Positions 1 to 7,521 of a DNA stretch of 64,000 nucleotides are shown piece by piece. Positions within the stretch are counted from its first letter, which is position 1. Each line of letters starts with the position of its first letter. The notes beneath the pieces were generated by a model. It made no database searches. It was not told where the DNA came from and was given only the letters and a program-made list of their open reading frames with translations. The DNA is from an uncultured Pseudomonadales bacterium. Lineage in GTDB: Bacteria > Pseudomonadota > Gammaproteobacteria > Pseudomonadales > Pseudohongiellaceae. The stretch lies in the NCBI GenBank assembly GCA_947259995.1, contig CAMYOK010000002.1, forward strand, positions 1 to 64,000, in the 5' to 3' direction. Made by a program: the position numbers and the translations under genes.

Positions 1-28
1 CCCCCACCCAACTAGTTCTGTGCCTAAT

Positions 29-90
29 GTGGGAGCGGGCCGGCCCGCGATTAGAACAGTGGTATGAATCGCGGGCAGGCCCGCTCCCAC
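29..90. repeat. Inverted pair of Pseudomonas-type REP elements
   Basis: Two copies of a GC-rich unit face each other. The left copy, at 29-50, starts GTGGGAGCGGGC and ends GCCCGCGA. The right copy, at 68-90, is its near-perfect reverse complement, ending GCCCGCTCCCAC. Each unit can also fold on itself (GCGGGC against GCCCGC). This matches the REP/BIME type known from Pseudomonas. It lies downstream of queA on the leftward strand. It is unrelated in sequence to the AATCAAGGG family found in the rest of the window. No matching transposase gene is visible here. Confidence 0.8.
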
Positions 91-136
91 ATGGTGGCAC
101 TGCTCTAGATCTAGAGGGAGAGTGGATCAGGGCTGT

Positions 137-1177
137 CTAATACAAAAACATCGCATCCCCATAACTAAAGAACCGGTACTTCTGCCTCACCGCCTCCTCA
201 TAAGCCGCCATAATCGCATCCCTTCCCGAAAAGGCACTGACCAACATCATCAAGGTCGACTCAGACAAATGAAAATTGGTCACCATCGCATCCACTACTT
301 GGAACTCGTAGCCTGGGTAGATAAAGATGTCTGTCTCACCGTTATACGGGGCAATTAAGCCCTCTAAGGCCTTCTGCGCCGCACTCTCCAGCGTTCGCAC
401 TGAGGTTGTCCCTACCGCGATCACGCGACCACCGCGTGCTTTGCAGGCACGAATCTGCTTACACACCTGCTCAGAGATCTCGATGCGCTCGCTATGCATA
501 TTGTGCTCAAGGATATTGTCCACCCGCACCGGCTGAAACGTGCCCGAGCCCACATGCAGCGTCACATAGGCCGTATCCACGCCCAAGTCCTTGATTTGCT
601 GCAACAAGCCTTCATCAAAATGCAGCCCTGCGGTGGGGGCCGCGACCGCGCCTAGTTTCTCGCTATACACGGTTTGGTAACGCTCGCGGTCGGCAAGCTC
701 GTCTGCCCTCTTTATATAAGGAGGCAGAGGAATATGCCCAAATAACTCCAAAGCATCGGTAAGCGGCGCATGAATGGCAAAGCGCAAATGGAAGAATTCG
801 CCTTCACGCCCAAGCACCTCGGCGGTCAGCAGCGAATCCTGCGGGCCGGGAAACTGCAGCTGCGTGCCAGGCTTGGGCGACTTGCTGGCACGGATCTGCG
901 CTAGGGCCTCGGTATCGTTGAGCACCCTTTCGATCATCACCTCGATCTTGCCGCCACTGGCTTTCTGGCCTAACAAACGCGCAGGAATCACGCGGGTATT
1001 GTTGAACACCAATAGATCATCAGGGCGAAGATGGCTGATTAAATCGGCAAAATGCTCGTGGCGCATCTCACCAGTGGCGCGGCTCAAGCTCAACAAGCGG
1101 CTTGCAGTGCGTTGTTCGGGAGGAAAATGGGCGATCAGCTCATCGGGAAGCTCATAAGAGAAGTCAGATAATTGCAT
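137..1177 (-). CDS. queA: S-adenosylmethionine:tRNA ribosyltransferase-isomerase QueA
   Basis: QueA transfers and isomerises the ribosyl part of SAM onto preQ1-modified tRNA, giving epoxyqueuosine at the wobble position. The 346-residue protein has the usual family length and start ([19 protein letters not shown]). It also carries the typical internal stretches [30 protein letters not shown] and [10 protein letters not shown]. The open frame extends 21 codons further upstream, but the ATG at 1177 fits the family N-terminus. Its usual partner tgt would lie beyond the left edge of the window. Cytoplasmic enzyme. Confidence 0.97.
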   Translation of the reverse strand: MQLSDFSYELPDELIAHFPPEQRTASRLLSLSRATGEMRHEHFADLISHLRPDDLLVFNNTRVIPARLLGQKASGGKIEVMIERVLNDTEALAQIRASKSPKPGTQLQFPGPQDSLLTAEVLGREGEFFHLRFAIHAPLTDALELFGHIPLPPYIKRADELADRERYQTVYSEKLGAVAAPTAGLHFDEGLLQQIKDLGVDTAYVTLHVGSGTFQPVRVDNILEHNMHSERIEISEQVCKQIRACKARGGRVIAVGTTSVRTLESAAQKALEGLIAPYNGETDIFIYPGYEFQVVDAMVTNFHLSESTLMMLVSAFSGRDAIMAAYEEAVRQKYRFFSYGDAMFLY

Positions 1178-1274
1178 TGGCAAACACAAAGCCCTTCTTG
1201 CATTAAGGAAAGGGCGAGGAGTTTGCCCTAACAGGCCCACAAAACCAAGTTTTTGCAGAATTGCTCCTCACCCA

Positions 1275-1302
1275 TTGCGCCTTAGAAATTTGTTGCTATA
1301 AT
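1275..1302 (+). promoter_or_regulatory. Sigma70-type promoter of tRNA-Leu
   Basis: A -35-like TTGCGC at 1275-1280 and a perfect -10 TATAAT at 1297-1302 are separated by 16 bases. Transcription would start close to the tRNA 5' end at 1318. Seen by eye; not tested. Confidence 0.6.
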
Positions 1303-1317
1303 AGCCGCCCTTCCAAT

Positions 1318-1404
1318 GCCGGAGTGGTGAAATTGGTAGACACACGGGATTCAAAATCCCGCGCCCTTAAAAGCGTGCCGGTTCAAGTCCGGCCTCCGGT
1401 ACCA
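1318..1404 (+). tRNA. tRNA-Leu (anticodon CAA)
   Basis: A class II tRNA with a long variable arm. The acceptor stem GCCGGAG pairs with CTCCGGT. The anticodon stem GGGAT/ATCCC encloses loop TTCAAAA with anticodon CAA, reading UUG leucine codons. The T arm contains GGTTCAAGTCC, and the terminal CCA (1402-1404) is encoded. It stands alone, with its own promoter just upstream and a hairpin directly after the CCA. Confidence 0.96.
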
Positions 1405-1425
1405 AATCTTGAGTTCCTCAAGATT
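1405..1425 (+). terminator. Hairpin directly after tRNA-Leu
   Basis: AATCTTGAG and CTCAAGATT form a perfect 9-bp stem with a 3-base loop, starting at the base after the CCA. There is no T tract, so it may be a processing or weak termination signal rather than a strong intrinsic terminator. From 1426 to 1616 I see nothing else. Confidence 0.45.
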
Positions 1426-1616
1426 CGCAAATCACCAACACTCAAATCTAGATAGAACCCACTGCCTGTAAGAGCTTACCTTGCAAGCGAATGCCACGAT
1501 TGCTTATTCACCGATAGCCCCCCTGCACCCTCCTATAGACCCTTATCTTTTTTGCGCATCTATTGTTAACTTATTCGCCATTGACCCAACTTCACTACAA
1601 TTGAGTGAAAGCTGGT

Positions 1617-1640
1617 TTCAAGTGATCTGACCCCTTGATT
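1617..1640. repeat. Single half-unit of the AATCAAGGG palindromic repeat family
   Basis: One half-unit in the CTGACCCC orientation (TTCAAGTGATC, TGACCCCTTGATT). It lies 21 bases before the start of the DUF1330 gene, so it may fall in its 5' leader. No partner half-unit is seen nearby. Confidence 0.75.
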
Positions 1641-1661
1641 CGCGAATATAGAAGGTTATCC

Positions 1662-1952
1662 ATGAGCGCATTTCTTTTCGTAGATACTAAAATCAATAAT
1701 CCCGAGGTTTACGAAGAATATAAAAAACTCGCCAAGCCTATCGCCGAGAAATTTGGCGGTGTGTATCGAGCCAGAGGAGGTACGCTGGATGTTAGGCAGT
1801 CGGAGTTGTGGTCGCCCACCCGAATTGTCCTTATTGAATTTCCTGATATGCAAAGCGCGCAAGCTTTTGTGGATTCGGCTGACTACGCGCAAGTAAAACC
1901 GCTTCGTGAGAACAATGCCGAATGCACACTCTTCATTGTTGATGGTGGTTAA
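1662..1952 (+). CDS. DUF1330 family protein
   Basis: A 96-residue protein of the DUF1330 family, which has a dimeric alpha/beta-barrel (ferredoxin-like) fold. Visible hallmarks are the early Y-EEY-KLA-PIAEKFGG block, the central RARGG, RIVLIEFPDMQSAQAF, and YAQVKPLREN near the end. The ATG at 1662 follows a GAAGG ribosome site. An upstream in-frame start at 1635 lies inside a repeat element and is less likely. The biochemical role of the family is not settled. Monocistronic. Confidence 0.85.
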   Translation: MSAFLFVDTKINNPEVYEEYKKLAKPIAEKFGGVYRARGGTLDVRQSELWSPTRIVLIEFPDMQSAQAFVDSADYAQVKPLRENNAECTLFIVDGG

Positions 1953-2012
1953 ATGATTAAACCTTAAAGAAGTACAAGACTTTAGCCTTAAAAGCGGGTC
2001 GAGACAGACATT

Positions 2013-4226
2013 CTAATGAATCTCACGCTTTAAGGAGGCAATGACTAGTTCGTAATTCTGCCTTATCAAGACCAGCACCTTAGACACCTCTGCCAGCTCT
2101 TTGCTTTGAAGTTCATCTTCTAAGGTCGAAAATAAGCGGCTCAAATTCAAAGCACCAATATTCTGACTACTAGACTTCAATCCATGTGCAGCGGTTTCTG
2201 CCTTTTTGAAATCCGTTGCTGCAATTGCGTCTTGTAAATTTCTCATGTGGGCTTCGCTTTCTTCCACATAGGCACTTAAAACAGAATGATAAGTCTCGTC
2301 GTCATAACATAGTTCTTTGAGGTCCTTTACAACCTTCGGATCGAAGAGTGTTGAACTAGCTTGAGGCATTGCTCCACTCTCAGCTCGCGCTTCTAGCAAA
2401 TCTCCCCGACTCACTGACACACTTTGGATATGATGCAATATGGTACTTTCCAGTTCGCTACGTTGAAAAGGTTTACCAATATAGCCGTCCATTCCGACTC
2501 TGGCGGCTTTCTCTTTGTTGCTTTCAAGAACATTGGCTGTAAGCGCCACGATTGGCACTTTCTCAGAATTATTCTCCGCTTCTCGTTTACGTATTAATCT
2601 GGTCGCCTCATAGCCGTCCATTACTGGCATCTGACAATCCATCAACACTAGGTCGGGGCTAAAGCCAGGAAAACTATCTAGCGCCTCTTGGCCATTAGCC
2701 GCAATACTGACTGTAGCGCCCATTTTCTCGAGCATGATTTTGGCCACCTTTTGATTGGTAGCAAAGTCTTCTACAACTAGAATTTTAACTCCTCTCAACG
2801 AAGCAACCGCTTTAGTAGGCTCCTGAGAAGGATCCATCAAATCCTCACCTGAAGATTGTCTGGACAATTGTCTCACCAAATTACTAAGAAGCGCCTGCCT
2901 GCGCATTGGCTTACTGGCCTGGCATTCAAAAAGATCATTATCGACAGGAATAAATGTCGAACTAAGCAGCATTAACGGCAAGCTTGATAAGGGGGCGTCA
3001 CTTTCCTTGATCTTACGCGCTAACTCAATCCCATCTATCCGCTGCATATTGAGGTCGAGTATTGCCAAATCATAAGCGGCGCCCTTTTGGTATTCCTGTT
3101 CTAAGTGTTCGAATGCTTCAGTGGCGGATAAAAAACTATCGCAATTTACACCCCAGTAACTGAGAGTTTTCTCAATGCAGTGCAGATTAACCTGCGTGTC
3201 ATCCACTAAAAGTATTCTTCTGTTTTCCAGAACTCGAACCTGACTTTCATCAGCTACAATTTTTTCTCCAAGCGGCAAGCTTAGCTTCACATAAAAGGTA
3301 GAACCCGTTCCGACAATACTTTCAACGCCAATCTGGCCATTCATTAATTGTATTATTTTCTGCGAGATGGATAGCCCTAAACCAGTTCCGCCAAAAGTCC
3401 GCGTAGTGGTGTTATCCGCCTGTGTAAAAGACTCAAAGATTCTGTCTTGAACGTCGGCAGGCACCCCAATACCAGTGTCTGTGACGTTTATGGTGAAACT
3501 CACCTTATCCTCGTATATGACCTGCTCTTCGATGGATAAACTGACAAAACCTTTCGATGTGAACTTAACTGCATTTCCGATGAGATTGATGAGCACTTGT
3601 CTGATTCGAGCCGAATCACCAATAAGATAATGACCAAGCCCAATTGGCGGGCAACATGTAAGCTCTATATTCTTCTTTTTCGCAGACTCTGAGAACAAAA
3701 GCAAACTACTTTCCATCACCTCGGTTAAGTCGAAGCTGATGCTTTCTAAGTCCATTTTTCCTGCTTCTATTTTAGAAAAGTCGAGAATATCATTAATCAA
3801 ACCAAGCAAAATATTACTCGAATTGCGAATCGTGTCGACGTACTCTTGCTGCTCAAAATTGAGGCTCGTTTCAGACAATACATCTGACATCCCTAAAACA
3901 CCATTAAGGGGTGTTCGTATCTCATGACTCATTGTTGCTAAAAAATCGCTTTTAGCTCGATTAGCAGCCTCTGCGGCACTAGCAGCTTTTTGGATCTCAC
4001 GGTAAGACAACTCCAAAGAGTCGTTAGCAACCGATAGCTCGTTAGTTCTGACTTCCAAGTTCTTTTTCTGAGCCGAGAGATGTTCATCTCTAGATCGAAT
4101 AGTTTCAATAAGAACATTAAAGCCTACTATTAGCTCTCCGACCTCATCATTGGTATGGGGAATTTGCGTCTGTCGATACTCACCACTACTAGACACATTG
4201 CGCATATAGGTCGTAAGTTCAAGCAA
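2013..4226 (-). CDS. Hybrid sensor histidine kinase, C-terminal part (HAMP/HisKA/HATPase/REC/REC/HPt) after a frameshift
   Basis: This frame holds the end of a HAMP linker and a coiled coil. HisKA follows with MSHEIRTPLNG (phospho-His about residue 101), then HATPase_c with N, DTGIGVP and GGTGLGLS boxes. Two receiver domains follow (ILLVDDTQ and DLNM, then ILVVEDF and MDCQMPVMDGYEA). A C-terminal HPt domain has AAHGLKSSS. It should be one protein with the frame at 4130-4867. In this frame TAG GCC GCA GGG GTT GCG CAA CCT reads into HAMP, so one base seems missing near 4241-4252. Translation from the TTG at 4226 alone would give a kinase without its sensor. Either a real mutation or a sequence error. 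Confidence 0.85.
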   Translation of the reverse strand: MLELTTYMRNVSSSGEYRQTQIPHTNDEVGELIVGFNVLIETIRSRDEHLSAQKKNLEVRTNELSVANDSLELSYREIQKAASAAEAANRAKSDFLATMSHEIRTPLNGVLGMSDVLSETSLNFEQQEYVDTIRNSSNILLGLINDILDFSKIEAGKMDLESISFDLTEVMESSLLLFSESAKKKNIELTCCPPIGLGHYLIGDSARIRQVLINLIGNAVKFTSKGFVSLSIEEQVIYEDKVSFTINVTDTGIGVPADVQDRIFESFTQADNTTTRTFGGTGLGLSISQKIIQLMNGQIGVESIVGTGSTFYVKLSLPLGEKIVADESQVRVLENRRILLVDDTQVNLHCIEKTLSYWGVNCDSFLSATEAFEHLEQEYQKGAAYDLAILDLNMQRIDGIELARKIKESDAPLSSLPLMLLSSTFIPVDNDLFECQASKPMRRQALLSNLVRQLSRQSSGEDLMDPSQEPTKAVASLRGVKILVVEDFATNQKVAKIMLEKMGATVSIAANGQEALDSFPGFSPDLVLMDCQMPVMDGYEATRLIRKREAENNSEKVPIVALTANVLESNKEKAARVGMDGYIGKPFQRSELESTILHHIQSVSVSRGDLLEARAESGAMPQASSTLFDPKVVKDLKELCYDDETYHSVLSAYVEESEAHMRNLQDAIAATDFKKAETAAHGLKSSSQNIGALNLSRLFSTLEDELQSKELAEVSKVLVLIRQNYELVIASLKREIH

Positions 4227-4867
4227 AGGTTGCGCAACCCCTGCGGCCTACTGGACATAATATAGGATAAAGCCACGGTCGCTAATAGAACCCAAAGGCT
4301 TAGTGATAGTATCCAAAGGATCTCTGATGCCAACAACTGTATATCGGCTGTAATATATAGAACACCGAGCACTTCGTTATTCAGTGCAATAGGAAGCCTA
4401 AGCGTTACTGTATTTTCAAAAAATTGCGCGGCAACATCTGGCAACCATTGATTGCCAGCGACAGGCAGTTTGAGTTCCTCCATTTGGGCAAGATCCACGT
4501 CTAAGTCTGAGCTTATACGCATGCCGACAAATTCATCTGTTTTGCCGTATTCAGCAAACAACTGCTTTCGCTCATCATAGATCGCGGCGTATTGCACATA
4601 GCGAATCGCATTAAGAGAGATCAAGCCTTCAAGCCCGGCATTCGCATCTTGAAATACCAAGGGAGCCCGCGCGATCGACTCTACTAAATGCCCAACGGAG
4701 AATAGGTTTTCTGTCAATATTCGTTTATGGGTATAAACGTAATTCGAAACAAAAATTGTTGTCGCAGCAATTACAACAATGAAAGAGATGACCAAATTAA
4801 TGGAGGTTAGGCGCTTTTTTATAGGCCTAGAGGCTTTGCCCTTCGTCTTTATGATCGGCTTATTCAT
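4130..4867 (-). CDS. Hybrid sensor histidine kinase, N-terminal sensor part (CHASE8-like), frameshifted
   Basis: The first 200 or so residues form a sensor module: a basic N-terminus, a membrane helix (INLVISFIVVIAATTIFVSNYV), a periplasmic domain resembling CHASE8 and a second helix (ILWILSLSLWVLLATVALSYI). After MSS the frame runs into about 40 residues of non-family sequence and stops. The true continuation is the overlapping kinase frame ending at 2013. The start overlaps the YfiR-like gene by 8 bases, so they are cotranscribed and probably translationally coupled. CHASE8 domains are known partners of YfiR, so this kinase is the likely target of the adjacent periplasmic protein. Confidence 0.8.
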   Translation of the reverse strand: MNKPIIKTKGKASRPIKKRLTSINLVISFIVVIAATTIFVSNYVYTHKRILTENLFSVGHLVESIARAPLVFQDANAGLEGLISLNAIRYVQYAAIYDERKQLFAEYGKTDEFVGMRISSDLDVDLAQMEELKLPVAGNQWLPDVAAQFFENTVTLRLPIALNNEVLGVLYITADIQLLASEILWILSLSLWVLLATVALSYIMSSRPQGLRNLCLNLRPICAMCLVVVSIDRRKFPIPMMRSES

Positions 4868-5447
4868 AAACTTGCATAGCCAGCCTGAGCATATATGAAC
4901 TGACTGTCAAAGCATTCTTGCGAAGTTCTTGAAGGTCCACCTCAAAGGCAATCTTATTATCAACGATCATCAACGAGACCATTACCGAGGGCTGCTGTAA
5001 CGCTTGCTCACTAATAGTTAACACGGCACGTCCACTTAGAGCATCCAATACCGAATCTTTAGTACTCGCACCTGCGCTGCCAATATAGAGAAAGTCGCAT
5101 AGGTTCAGATTGTTGTCTTGGGCATTTTGTACATCTAACACCTGGATAGTCTGCGCACCGGACACTCGTTCATTAAGCTGCAAAAAATCGCTATAAGCTG
5201 GCCCCGCTTTATAGGTACATACCGATAAAAAATCATCGGTATTGACCCCTTCTGGCCAAGTTATAAATTTTGTAAAATTAAACACATAGGCTACGCGCAA
5301 CTGGCTCTCACTTACTTGAGAAACACCACTATTTTCTGCCGCTAACAAACTTGAGTTTAGGCTCACTAAATACATAAACATCACTGCAGTGACGACTGTA
5401 AACCCTCTTCTCATTGGCGATAGATAACTGAGTATTGTTTTTGTCAT
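4860..5447 (-). CDS. YfiR family (DUF4154) periplasmic regulator
   Basis: A 195-residue exported protein with a signal-type N-terminal hydrophobic helix. The YfiR core follows: LRVAYVFNFTKFITWP near residue 47, CDFLYIG, and VLTISE. In Pseudomonas, YfiR is a periplasmic repressor of the CHASE8 diguanylate cyclase YfiN. Here the CHASE8-like partner is the hybrid kinase just downstream (8-base overlap). The gene follows a TonB-dependent receptor by about 50 bases. I infer that it passes an envelope or transport signal to the kinase; the ligand is unknown. Confidence 0.88.
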   Translation of the reverse strand: MTKTILSYLSPMRRGFTVVTAVMFMYLVSLNSSLLAAENSGVSQVSESQLRVAYVFNFTKFITWPEGVNTDDFLSVCTYKAGPAYSDFLQLNERVSGAQTIQVLDVQNAQDNNLNLCDFLYIGSAGASTKDSVLDALSGRAVLTISEQALQQPSVMVSLMIVDNKIAFEVDLQELRKNALTVSSYMLRLAMQVYE

Positions 5448-5496
5448 AAGCTAATAGCCTTCTGCGACTCTACTTTCAACATCCTGTAAAATGCCA

Positions 5497-7485
5497 TCAG
5501 AAAGTCAATGAAAACTGCACAGCGAAAGTGCGTTGCACAAACATTGGGGCCGTAGATAGGAACTCAGCGAGAAACTCATCATGATTACTATCCAATAGAT
5601 TTCTTCCTATTAGCCCTACTCTTAAATTCTGAGACACACTCCAAAGATAACTAAAGTCGAGCTCAGTATAAGATGGTGTTGCACCAACCCCAGGGATTCG
5701 ATCCACATAGCGTAACCACACCCCCAGAGAACGGCTGTCATCAATACTAAATTGAGATCCTAAGGAAAATTGATTCCTTGGTGCTTTGGTAGCTGGCTCT
5801 GGACCAACAAATCGATTGTCCATATCGATATAGCTATAACTTGCATTTAGTTTCCAGGTAGGAGAAAAATTGTATTCCGCCGCTAGCTCAACACCTTTTG
5901 TCACGGCTGCAGATTGATTACCAATGCTTAGTTGGATCTTGGCGTAAGTGGGTGTAAAGGTAAACCCCTCGAGCTCGTGGGTACTCCTTAGGTTTGTATA
6001 GACGTTTCTATAACCAGCAATATCTACACTCAATTTGGGCGTTATCCGGCCGCGATAACCAGCCTCATAAGAGATAACTTCTTCTGGGTCAAGACTAGCA
6101 ATACTTTTTGTAAACCCAACGAATGTGAGTGGAGTAGGATTCAATTCGGTAAAAGGCGGTAAAGTAGTAAAGTGAAGTTGTGCATCCCTTTCACCGCGAG
6201 AAAAAGTTCTAAGCGCTTTGGAAACAGCAGCCCAATAACTATGATTCTCATTCAACGCATAAGAAATGCGGACATTTGGTTGTATATCTATAGACTTTTT
6301 ACTGAATTCATTATGTTCAAATTTAGACCCTAAAATTAATGCTAATTTCTCGTCCAAGAAACGTATTTCATCTTGAATGTAAAAATTACTTAACGCCGAA
6401 TTCAGATTATTTGGCGTTATCATTAGCTCATTAGTGTCTTTAGTCTTATGACGTTCAAAGCGATAACCACCTCCAACCACAATATGATGCTGGTTGATCG
6501 GAGCTAGCTGATACTGCACGTCTAGGTCGTAAGTTTTGCGCGATTCGTTTTGAATAACTTCTTTACGATAAGTACTGTCGTAGAAAAACTGAGTTGTAAG
6601 CACACTACCATTGTCACCATTATGGGTCCAACGGGACAATAGATTTGAGCCTCGTTGATCTAAAGGCGACTTTATATACTGTTGATAATTGGGGACATCA
6701 GGAAGGTTCTGAAAATGGTCCTGGTAAACATCTGATTGAAAAATCTCGCCTTGCAGCGTGTAATTCGAACTCTCAGTTTGCTGACCATCAATTCGAAATC
6801 CTATTCTACCTGTTTTCAAACTATCGCTATCCAGTGCCGAATACACTGGTTCGAGTTCGCCTGCTTTTCTAAATTTCGCGAAAACTCGATAGTCTGCGCT
6901 ATCTGAAAGCGCGCCACCGTTGCGTATATTAAATACCTGTTCGCCGGTGGAGTCTAAACGGCTAGATATTAAACTTCCTTTGGTCTGTGATGCTGATTTA
7001 GTGGTAATGTTAATAACCCCATTGACAGCATTACTTCCCCACAGAGTTGCACCTGGCCCGCGTATCACTTCAATTCTATCGATATCTTCAAGTACTAAGT
7101 CCACATTCTCCCAATATACTCCCGAGAATGTAGGGGTATAAACAGTCCTCCCATCTACTAACACGAGTAATTTGTTTGCAAGCCGTGAGTTAAAGCCGCG
7201 TGTTGATACTCCCCACTTATTCGAATCAAATTGAGAGACTTGAATCCCAGGCACCATGCGCAAAGCATCAGGAATCGTTGACACTCCGCTTCGCGTTATA
7301 TCCTCGCCAGTTATAACGTAGATTGCAGAAGCAGCGGTAGCTATCGATTGCGCCCTTCTTGCGACCGAATTAACCTCTATTGTCATGAGGTCTTCCAACG
7401 ACAAATCAAAAATAGAAGCTTCGCTTGCGGCTACAGCTGTGGATATAAACATTGATGCCAGTGCGACATTTGAGCCTTTGATCAT
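5497..7485 (-). CDS. TonB-dependent receptor
   Basis: An outer-membrane gated channel of 662 residues with a signal peptide (IKGSNVALASMFISTAVAASEA). The plug domain has VITGEDITRSGVSTIPDALRMVPGIQV, RGFNSRLANKLLVLVDGR and RIEVIRGPGATLWGSNAVNGVINI. A 22-strand-type barrel ends in an aromatic terminus (VQFSLTF). The ATG at 7485 has a GAGAGG ribosome site 8 bases upstream; an in-frame start 9 codons earlier lacks one. It lies 36 bases after the GGDEF-EAL gene and before the YfiR-like gene, so it belongs to the signalling operon. Substrate unknown; it may be a sensor rather than a bulk transporter. Confidence 0.93.
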   Translation of the reverse strand: MIKGSNVALASMFISTAVAASEASIFDLSLEDLMTIEVNSVARRAQSIATAASAIYVITGEDITRSGVSTIPDALRMVPGIQVSQFDSNKWGVSTRGFNSRLANKLLVLVDGRTVYTPTFSGVYWENVDLVLEDIDRIEVIRGPGATLWGSNAVNGVINITTKSASQTKGSLISSRLDSTGEQVFNIRNGGALSDSADYRVFAKFRKAGELEPVYSALDSDSLKTGRIGFRIDGQQTESSNYTLQGEIFQSDVYQDHFQNLPDVPNYQQYIKSPLDQRGSNLLSRWTHNGDNGSVLTTQFFYDSTYRKEVIQNESRKTYDLDVQYQLAPINQHHIVVGGGYRFERHKTKDTNELMITPNNLNSALSNFYIQDEIRFLDEKLALILGSKFEHNEFSKKSIDIQPNVRISYALNENHSYWAAVSKALRTFSRGERDAQLHFTTLPPFTELNPTPLTFVGFTKSIASLDPEEVISYEAGYRGRITPKLSVDIAGYRNVYTNLRSTHELEGFTFTPTYAKIQLSIGNQSAAVTKGVELAAEYNFSPTWKLNASYSYIDMDNRFVGPEPATKAPRNQFSLGSQFSIDDSRSLGVWLRYVDRIPGVGATPSYTELDFSYLWSVSQNLRVGLIGRNLLDSNHDEFLAEFLSTAPMFVQRTFAVQFSLTF

Positions 7486-7521
7486 AATATTGCCTCTCGA
7501 TAGGCAGAACAAAATCTAGTT

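Noticed and set aside
103..116. 14-base perfect palindrome CTCTAGATCTAGAG
   Set aside because: Short, AT-balanced and downstream of queA; I see no functional context beyond chance or a minor transcript-end structure.
1261..1455. 64-codon frame across the tRNA-Leu gene
   Set aside because: It translates the tRNA itself; no independent support.
4240..4260. Programmed ribosomal frameshift in the histidine kinase
   Set aside because: No slippery heptamer and no clear downstream pseudoknot; a one-base indel or sequence error explains it better.
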